Shown piece after piece: positions 56,931 through 64,000 of a stretch of 64,000 bases of DNA (within the stretch, counting starts at the first letter, position 1; every line of letters begins with the position of its first letter). The stretch is from NCBI GenBank assembly GCA_963791295.1, contig CAWBRY010000001.1, forward strand, positions 1,736,001 to 1,800,000. Reading direction: 5' to 3'. A program made the position numbers and the translations under genes. This DNA comes from CAWBRY01 sp963791295 (GTDB taxonomy: Bacteria; Bacteroidota; Bacteroidia; Chitinophagales; Chitinophagaceae). The notes under the pieces were generated by a model that made no database searches, was not told the DNA's origin, and saw only the letters and a program-made list of their open reading frames with translations.

Positions 56931-58194
56931 CGGCTCTATCCTCCTTCCTGTGCCGAACAGCAAGAGCAGCAGTAATCAATGTGGAGACTATAAAATAACC
57001 AAGCAGTGCATTGCTGGCCCAGGGTAAATAGTCATTCGCGCCAAACCAGTCACCCTGCTGATATATGAAATAAACACCGACAACATTCTTCGTCAGTTCC
57101 CAAAACAAGGCATAAAAATTCCGGTCCATCAACTCTGTAAAGGCATAAACGCACAGGAAGACAAACAATCCATAATAATATATGTAGGCAAGATTTTCCT
57201 GGTTGATCCTGGCAATGTTGCCAAACAGGTAGCTGATAAAAAGTAAAATCATCAATAACTGTATCCAACTCCAGACATTCAAGGCGGTGGAACTCTTTGG
57301 ATTGTATTTTTCAAAGTTGTAAACGTCGTCGATCTTATCAATAGGGTACCGTTCAATGACGTCCACTGGCCGATAGCCAGTCGGTTTGAACCAGAGCGTC
57401 AATTTATCTTTCCAACTGCTTGTTCGCCAAGCATCTGTCATTAGCAGCCAGAGATGCGCAAAGTTTATTTTAATGGGATTCCAGGTCCTTACTGGCCTGG
57501 TTACACCATAAACAGGCGGTGCCTCTTTCAATTCCTTTTGATAGGTTCCAAAGAGCTTATCCCAAATGATGAATATCTGGGAAAGGTTCTTGTCGATGTA
57601 CTCCTTATTAATAGCATGATGGACGCGATGAAGCGAAGGAGTAACGATAATATGCTCCAAAAACCCCATTTTATCAATGTGCTGTGTGTGATACCAAAAT
57701 TGAGCAAACAATTGTAAGGGGCCTACGGTCGCGATCACTTCATTGGGCACACCCAGTAAGGCGGCAGGGATTAGGAGAAATGTAAATGGATTAATCAACA
57801 TCGAAATGCTCTGGCGCAATGCACAGGCCAGGTTAAATTCTTCACTGGAATGGTGAATGATGTGGAGATTCCAAAACAGATTGATGCGATGGCTCCAGCG
57901 ATGGACCCAGTATCCTGCAAAATCGATCGTGATAAATGCAACGACATAAGTTATCCATGTCGCTTTAATATGTGTGATCGCTAATTTGTCCACCAACCAA
58001 CTATAGGTAATGATGGCAATGCTGAGACCCAATACATCCTTGGTGACATTAGTCACACCACTGCTCAGACTGCTGATCATATCCATATTGCGGACAGTAT
58101 CTTTTCCCTTATACCATCCCCATGCTTTCTCAAAAAGTACAAGAAGCAGAAAGGCAGGCATTGCAATCAGTAGTATCTTTCCATATGTTTCCAC
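56908..58194 (-). CDS. Sterol desaturase / fatty acid hydroxylase family membrane protein
   Basis: 428 residues, several hydrophobic helices. The three His clusters of the di-iron hydroxylase superfamily are present: HRWSH, HIIHHS and LHRVHH. A C-terminal extension of four hydrophobic helices (about 300-420) is as in Bacteroidota homologues. Substrate unknown (sterol, fatty acid or other lipid). It runs against the surrounding operon and overlaps the ends of both neighbours, so it may be an insertion into the locus or simply unrelated. Confidence 0.9.
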   Translation of the reverse strand: METYGKILLIAMPAFLLLVLFEKAWGWYKGKDTVRNMDMISSLSSGVTNVTKDVLGLSIAIITYSWLVDKLAITHIKATWITYVVAFITIDFAGYWVHRWSHRINLFWNLHIIHHSSEEFNLACALRQSISMLINPFTFLLIPAALLGVPNEVIATVGPLQLFAQFWYHTQHIDKMGFLEHIIVTPSLHRVHHAINKEYIDKNLSQIFIIWDKLFGTYQKELKEAPPVYGVTRPVRTWNPIKINFAHLWLLMTDAWRTSSWKDKLTLWFKPTGYRPVDVIERYPIDKIDDVYNFEKYNPKSSTALNVWSWIQLLMILLFISYLFGNIARINQENLAYIYYYGLFVFLCVYAFTELMDRNFYALFWELTKNVVGVYFIYQQGDWFGANDYLPWASNALLGYFIVSTLITAALAVRHRKEDRAAILVSQQ

Positions 58195-59274
58195 CGGATC
58201 AAATTTACAAAATCACCAATGATTCATATAAGAAAGGGGTTTTCCAGTGCATCGATGCTCATACCTGTGGCAACCCTGTACGCTTAGTGAAAGATGGGGG
58301 GCCTGTGCTGGTGGGCAAGAGCATGAGTGAGAAAAGGCAGCACTTCCTGAAAGAATATGATTGGATCCGCACGGGGCTTATGTTTGAGCCTCGTGGACAT
58401 GATATGATGAGCGGCAGCATACTTTATCCGCCAGATGATCCTGAAAATGACGTCGGCGTTTTGTTTATCGAAACCAGCGGATGTCTTCCTATGTGTGGAC
58501 ATGGTACCATCGGAACCATCACCATCGCTATCGAAGAAGGCCTGATCAAACCAAGAACTCCTGGCATTGTGAGACTGGAAACACCTGCGGGGTTGGTGAT
58601 GATCGAGTACCGGCTATCTAAGGATGCCATGGACCAGACAGTGGATACATTGATTGATACGAAACCCAAAGTTGAAAATGTAAAGTTGACGAATGTCGTC
58701 TCCTTCCTTCATTCCGAAGGGTTAAATATCGATTGCCCGGGATTAGGAGAATTGATCATTGATGTGGCCTATGGTGGCAATTTTTATGCGATTGTGGAGG
58801 TTCAAAAAAATTTTCGCGGTCTGGAGAATTTTAAAGCAGATGAACTGATAGCGTGGTCGCGAATACTACGCAATAACATTAATTCAAAACATCAGTTTGT
58901 TCATCCGGAAGATTCGACCATCAATGGTTGCAGTCATATTCTCTGGACAGGAGCTGTGCTGGACAAATCATCGACTGCGAGAAATGCAGTATTCTATGGC
59001 GAAAAAGCGATCGATCGCTCTCCTTGCGGTACAGGGACCAGTGCGAGGATGGCACAATGGTATGCAAAAGGAAAATTGAAAAAGGGAGATGAATTTATAC
59101 ATGAAAGTATCATTGGCAGTAAATTCACTGGCAGGATAGAAGAAGTAACTACTCTTAACGGATGTTCCGGCTATCCGTCCCAGTATCGAAGGTTGGGCAA
59201 AGATCTACGGATATAATACGATTACCATTGATCCCGATGACGATCCCTACGCCTACGGGTTCCAGGTTATTTAA
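58185..59274 (+). CDS. 4-hydroxyproline 2-epimerase (proline racemase family), one frameshift
   Basis: Core begins FQCIDAHTCGNPVRLV. Both catalytic Cys residues are present (with ATG 58185: Cys104 in LPMCGHGTIGT and Cys281 in RSPCGTGTSA), so it is a racemase/epimerase and not the Cys-Thr dehydratase branch. MCGHGTIG is the form found in hydroxyproline epimerases. It converts trans-4-hydroxy-L-proline to cis-4-hydroxy-D-proline, the first step of the pathway. The frame shifts near 59170; the restored end reads RPSIEGWAKIYGYNTITID and stops at 59272. The start is uncertain: ATG 58185 overlaps the opposite gene; ATG 58220 is out of frame but would fit if one more base is missing. Confidence 0.88.
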
Positions 59275-59296
59275 ATGATTTACTAAAATCAACGGT

Positions 59297-61287
59297 ATGA
59301 ATAAGATGATTTTCCTTGTTCTGGGTCTGATTTCTTCTGCAGTTGCGTCTCCTCAATCCTTGTTACAAAAATTTGAATTCGTCAATTTTTCCAAAGTCAA
59401 TATCACCGATCATTTTTGGAAGCCTAAGATCGATAAGGTGGCTACTGTTACGATGAAAGCCTGTATTTACCAAACAGAAGAGAAAACCCCGCGGATCCGC
59501 AATTTTGAAAAAGTGGCAAGAAATAAAGGAGAGAAATTTGAGGGATTATATTACGACGACAGCGATGTATACAAGGCATTGGAAGCGATGGCCTATTCAT
59601 TAAAAACACATCCGGACAGCCTGTTGGAAGCGAAGGCAGATGAATGGATCGATAAAATCGCAGCAGCACAATTACCCGACGGTTACCTGGATACCTATTT
59701 CACCTTGAAAGATATTAGTCAGCGATGGACCAACATTGACGCCCATGAAGATTACAATGCCGGGCATTTAATGGAGGCAGCAGTGGCTTATTTTCATTGT
59801 GACCGCATAAACGAAAGCTTTTAGATGTGGCTATCCGTTTTGCCAATCATATTGATTCAACATTCCGGTTGGCCAATAAAAAATGGTTTAGTGGTCATGA
59901 GGAAATCGAATTAGGATTGGTGAAACTGTACAGGGTGACGGGCGATGACCGTTACCTGAAACTGGCTGATTGGTATTTGCAACAACGAGGAAAGGGATAC
60001 TATACTTATGGTAAATCATGGTATACACCCGAGTATTGGCAGGACCTGAAACCCGTGAAAGATCAAACCGAAATCACGGGCCATGCCGTCCGGGCAATGT
60101 ATTTGTACACCGGCGCTGCAGATGTAGCCGCGCTAACAGGCGACAATGGCTACATGAATGCGATGAAATCAGTTTGGGAAGACGTCGTCTACCGTAATAT
60201 GTATATCACTGGCGGCATAGGATCGACGGGAGATAACGAAGGGTTTAGCAAGGATTACGAACTTCCGAATGAAGATGCTTATTGCGAGACCTGTGCCTCT
60301 GTAGGAATGGTTTTGTGGAACCAGCGGATGTGCCAACTTACCGGCGAAAGTAAGTATATAGACATATTGGAAAGAAGCCTGTACAATGGGGCTTTGGATG
60401 GATTGAGTTTAAGTGGGGATCGTTTCTTTTATGATAATGTGCTTGCTTCAAACGGACAACACCAACGGAGGGAATGGTTCGGGACTGCCTGTTGCCCGGC
60501 AAATATTGCCCGGCTGGTCAGCTCGGTAGGAAATTATATTTATGGAAAAAGCAATCGAGACATTTGGGTAAACCTTTTCGTCAGCAGCAATACAACTGTC
60601 AAGATAAACCAGGTGGACGTAGGAGTGAGGATGGAAACCAATTATCCATGGGATGGCAAAATCAAACTGAACATAGATCCTATAAAGAAATCCAAATTTG
60701 CAATGCATCTTCGCATACCGGGCTGGTCAAAAAAAGTTCCCGTGCCCGGCAATCTTTATTCTTTGTTGACGGATAATACCATGGCGAATCCGGAAATCAT
60801 TCTCAATGGAAAAAAAATCCAGTATAGCCTGGCCGAAGATTATATCACACTTGACCGGGAATGGAAGAAAGGTGATATAATTGAGTATAATATTCCCATG
60901 GAGATATATAAGCTGGTTGCCAATCCCGGTTTGAAATTTGACAAAGAACGCATTGCCCTTCAGCGTGGCCCCCTGGTGTATTGCATGGAGGGCGCCGACA
61001 ATGATGGCAGCGTTTGGGATCTATTACTTCCTGCCAATACCGAGTTTACATCCACTGATTATAAGGTCTTGGATGAGCCCGTCGTAGCATTGCAAGCCGA
61101 ACTTCCTGCTGCCGCAGCCAATGAAAATGGTCAGGGAATAAGTATGGTGAAAAGAAAAGTGACTGCCATACCTTATTATTGTTGGGCCAACCGTGGCGCC
61201 AATGCTATGCAGGTCTGGCTACCAACAAAGATCCGGGAGGTAAAGATTAATTATGCATCCAAATATGAAGATGGAGGAAATTATTAG
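59297..61287 (+). CDS. GH127-type beta-L-arabinofuranosidase (DUF1680), secreted, one frameshift
   Basis: Fragments 59297-59824 and 59827-61287 join by a shift near 59805 (restored KRKLLDVAIRFANHID), giving about 663 residues, the family norm. An N-terminal signal peptide is present (MNKMIFLVLGLISSAVASPQ). The zinc/nucleophile set of GH127 is intact: ExC in YCETCASVG and CC in GTACCPANIARL, as in the Bifidobacterium HypBA1 enzyme that removes beta-L-arabinofuranose linked to hydroxyproline. The position next to the hydroxyproline epimerase makes that substrate attractive, but other GH127 substrates are known. Confidence 0.88.
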
Positions 61288-61310
61288 TAATGAATTTAAT
61301 TTCAAACTGT

Positions 61311-62364
61311 ATGAAAAGAATCTTTTTCTTGCCTGTCCTTCAATTCGTGTTCCTGATTTCTTTTTCTCAGGCCCCTGCCATTTGGTCGAAGGAAAAAGCT
61401 AACGAATGGTACAAAGAACAGCCCTGGCTCGTAGGCAGCGATTTTTTGCCGAGTACGGCGATCAATCAATTGGAAATGTGGCAAGCCGAATCTTTTGATA
61501 CCGCAACGATCGACAGAGAGTTGGGATGGGCTGAAGGTATTGGGATGAATGTGATGCGGGTTTATCTCCATGATCTTGCCTGGCAGGCAGATGCAGTGGG
61601 TTTCAAAAACCGTATGGATCAGTTTTTATCCATTGCATCGAGGCATCATATTAAGACCTTGTTCACCATCTTCGATGATTGTTGGAATCCGGACGCTAAA
61701 GTTGGTCCGCAGCCTGCTCCAAAGCCGGGTATTCATAATTCAGGATGGGTTCGAAGTCCCAACATGGCGACACACAATGATTCCACCAAATGGAGTTACC
61801 TGGAAACCTATGTAAAAGATGTGTTAACGACGTTCAAAAATGATCAGCGCGTACTCATGTGGGATCTATATAACGAGCCTGGCAATAGCAGGTACAATCT
61901 GACCTCGATGCCCCTTTTGAAAAAAGTGTTTCAATGGGCCTGGTCCGTTAGGCCATCTCAACCCTTAACTGTTGCTACCTGGTATGACAATGCAAGTTTT
62001 AATGAATTCCAACTTGCCCATTCCGACGTCATTACCATTCATAATTATAATGATGCCGCCAACCTGGAAAAGGAACTGCATTGAAAAATTGAAATGGGGA
62101 CGGCCGGTGATCTGCAGTGAATACATGGCACGGCCGAGGAATAGCCGATTTCAAACTCATCTTCCCATTTTCAAAAAATATAACGTCGGAGCTATCAATT
62201 GGGGATTAGTCTCTGGCAAAAGCAATACGATATATCAATGGGATACGCCCATACCCGATGGCTCCGAGCCAAAACTTTGGTTTCACGACGTATTCAGGAA
62301 GGATGGAACTCCCTATGACGAAGGCGAAGTTGAATTCATCCGCCAAATAACCGGCAAGAACTAG
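61311..62364 (+). CDS. Secreted GH5-type glycosidase, one frameshift
   Basis: Signal peptide from ATG 61311 (MKRIFFLPVLQFVFLISFSQ); an in-frame ATG at 61290 adds seven residues. TIM-barrel glycosidase with acid/base Glu in DLYNEPGN and nucleophile Glu in ICSEYMARP. A shift near 62050 separates the two; about 350 residues in total. Family GH5-like (annotated cellulase-type glycosyl hydrolases), substrate undetermined, plausibly a plant-wall mannan, glucan or glycoprotein glycan. It starts 24 bases after the GH127 stop. Confidence 0.82.
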
Positions 62365-62368
62365 TCGT

Positions 62369-63623
62369 ATGAAAGTAACCATTATTGGCGGTGGAGTAAT
62401 TGGATTGTGCTGCGCCTATTACCTTCAAAAAAGTGGATTTGAAGTTACGGTGATCGACCGCGAATGATATTACCGAGCGGATGTTCATTCGGGAACATGG
62501 GATATATTTCTCCAAGCCATTTTATTCCGCTGGCCTCGCCGGGCATCGTTAAGCAAGGATTGAAATGGATGTTGAATTCGTCATCTCCATTCTATATCAA
62601 GCCGAGGATGAATTTGGACCTTTTACGCTGGGGCATGGTTTTTTGGAAAAGAGCCAATGCGAAGACAGTTGAAAAATCGGTTCCTCATCTCAACAACCTC
62701 CTACAATTAAGCCGGGAATTGAAATGAATCATTTGAAAGCCGACTTGCCGGAACCCTTTGATTTGACAGAAAAAGGATGTTGGATGCTTTATAAATCGGA
62801 CAAGACCGGTGAGCATGAAAAGCACCTCGCCGAGCAGGCCGATCGGTTTGGCTTAAAAACAATCATCTGCAATGCAGATGAAGTGCAGGACAAGGAGACG
62901 GAAGTTGAAGTGGATGTAGCGGGAGGTGTACTTTACCTGGACGATGCACACCTGCAATCCGAAGAAGTTCATGCTGTCACTATACCATCACTTGCAGGAA
63001 AGGCCGGCGTAAAATTCTGGTTGAATACAGAAGTGGCGGGATTCATAAGAGAAGAATCGATGAATCTAAATCAGTCATTACAGATGAGATGGAATTGGAT
63101 TGTGAACACCTGATGATTGCAAATGGTTCGTGGATGGGTCAAATTTCAAAATTGCTGGGAATAAGGATACCGATGCAGCCAGGCAAGGGATATAGTGTGG
63201 TATATAAAGGACTCTCCAGAAATCTTCAATTTCCTTCTATCCTGGTAGATGACCGGACGGCTACCACGCCGATCGGAGACTGGCTGCGCATAGGAGGTAC
63301 TATGGAGTTAAGCGGTCACAGTGATAATATCCTGCCAAAAAGAGTGGAGGCTCTTTACACTGGCATTCAAGAAATATTATCCGGCGATGAGAATCCGGGA
63401 ACCGGATACCGCATCGGCATGGTATGGATATCGGCCCGTTACGCCCGATGGAATGCCTTATATTGGAGGACATCGCAGGTACCGCAACCTTTATTATGCC
63501 GGAGGTCACGCCATGCTGGGCGTTTCAGCCGCTGCCGGGACCGGCAAGCTCATTGAAGAGATCATTGGAGGGAAGAAACCGTCCATTGAAATATTTTCAT
63601 TTGACGCATCCCGGTTTTCCTGA
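62369..63623 (+). CDS. FAD-dependent D-amino-acid oxidase family, candidate D-hydroxyproline oxidase; frameshifted
   Basis: ATG 62369 gives the FAD-binding VTIIGGGVIGLCCAYYL. After shifts near 62462, 62705, 62960, 63040, 63110 and 63340 the chain continues with GNMGYISPSHFIPLASPGIV, IANGSWMGQISKLLGI, and the DAO C-terminal signature YRPVTPDGMPYIGG ... NLYYAGGHAMLGVS. About 418 residues, the length of single-subunit DadA-like enzymes. In this operon it is the obvious candidate for oxidising cis-4-hydroxy-D-proline to the pyrroline substrate of the deaminase at 51334. Sequence alone does not exclude other D-amino acids. Confidence 0.8.
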
Positions 63624-63660
63624 GTTCAGTAACTTTAGAACTTACAATAAATCTTTTTTT

Positions 63661-64000
63661 ATGAAGCGCACAGCCCTTGTTGTATTTCTTATTGCAATTA
63701 CCTGTAACTGGATATCTGCACAAACTCATCAATTAACGAAGAAGTGGGAAACCGATTCTGTATTGAAGGTTCCCGAATCGGTTTTGTTCGATTCGAAAAA
63801 CAAAGTATTGTATGCATCGAATATCGATGGAACGGACCCCTGGGCAAAGGATGGGAAGGGCTCTATTGCTAAGATCGGTCTCGATGGCAAAGTCATCTCT
63901 GCCGAGTGGGTGCCGGGACTGGATGGTCCCAAAGGCATGGGACTTTTTCAGGATAAATTATACGTTGCCGACCTTTCGAACGTGGTGGTGATTGAACTGC
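63661..64000 (+). CDS. SMP-30/gluconolactonase-like secreted propeller, 3' truncated by window edge
   Basis: Starts MKRTALVVFLIAITCNWISAQ, a signal peptide, then KVPESVLFDSKKNVLYASNIDGT and GPKGMGLFQDKLYVADL, the first blades of a six-bladed SMP-30-like propeller. It runs past 64000. It follows the oxidase by 38 bases. Lactonase activity is not assured: many such proteins only share the fold. Confidence 0.78.
   Translation, partial: MKRTALVVFLIAITCNWISAQTHQLTKKWETDSVLKVPESVLFDSKNKVLYASNIDGTDPWAKDGKGSIAKIGLDGKVISAEWVPGLDGPKGMGLFQDKLYVADLSNVVVIEL

Noticed and set aside
58185..59274. trans-3-hydroxyproline dehydratase
   Set aside because: Both catalytic positions are Cys; the dehydratase branch has Thr in the second.
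1..64000. CRISPR array, prophage, insertion sequence, rRNA or tRNA genes
   Set aside because: No repeat-spacer pattern, transposase or integrase motif, or RNA gene was seen by eye; a dedicated tRNA scan would be needed to rule out a tRNA completely.

Overview
The window looks like a chromosomal piece of a Bacteroidota genome, most likely Chitinophagaceae or a close relative. Several things point there: lipoproteins and Sec signal peptides typical of the phylum, a C-terminal type IX secretion sorting domain on a metalloprotease, HU-CCDC81, DUF6526, DUF4295 and DUF3667 families, the gene order rpmB-rpmG-DUF4295-ftsY followed by rimO, TAnnTTTG promoter elements, and almost no Shine-Dalgarno sites. 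No rRNA, tRNA, CRISPR array, phage or insertion sequence was recognised. A striking technical feature is a set of single-base frameshifts, many in genes that must be functional (hisG, hisC, rpmB, rpmG, ftsY, lpdA). They are dense at about 29.1-33.9 kb, 38.5-41.1 kb and 59.2-63.6 kb, and are best read as uncorrected sequencing or assembly indels. Broken genes are therefore listed as one feature across all fragments.

Layout. 1-6 kb: the end of a Nudix-like regulator, then a signalling island of five response regulators and one PAS-rich HisKA_3 sensor kinase. 6-13.4 kb, minus strand: a complete histidine operon (hisG-D-C-B-H-A-F-IE) preceded by what looks like a textbook ribosome-mediated attenuator: Bacteroidetes-type promoter, His-rich leader peptide, antiterminator arm and intrinsic terminator. 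13.4-29 kb: mixed housekeeping and envelope genes (class III nucleotide cyclase, small lipoprotein, DnaQ-like exonuclease, polyprenol-phosphate glycosyltransferase, EamA transporter, methyltransferase, S9 peptidase, SixA-like phosphatase, 2-oxoacid dehydrogenase E2, CinA, PBP4, M50 protease, DUF6526, DoxX). 29-34.6 kb: an envelope-like module of a large TPR protein, an outer-membrane barrel and a membrane-anchored HU-CCDC81 protein. 34.6-41.4 kb: methyltransferase, glutaminyl cyclase, a secreted M43 protease, lpdA, then rpmB-rpmG-DUF4295-ftsY. 41.4-51.3 kb: rimO, a YCII/ECF sigma pair, M1 peptidase, membrane proteins, ppk1.

51.3-63.6 kb is the most interesting part. It encodes what appears to be a complete trans-4-hydroxy-L-proline degradation route: 4-hydroxyproline 2-epimerase (58.2 kb), FAD-dependent D-hydroxyproline oxidase candidate (62.4 kb), DapA-family pyrroline-4-hydroxy-2-carboxylate deaminase (51.3 kb) and alpha-ketoglutarate semialdehyde dehydrogenase (53.7 kb). 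These are interleaved with secreted plant-wall-type glycosidases (GH140-like, GH127 beta-L-arabinofuranosidase-like, GH5-like) and a secreted DUF885 metallopeptidase. Because plant extensins carry beta-L-arabinosylated hydroxyproline, the simplest reading is a locus for using hydroxyproline-rich plant glycoproteins: strip the sugars, cut the peptide, and feed hydroxyproline into 2-oxoglutarate. The individual family assignments are well supported by motifs; the combined role is inference.
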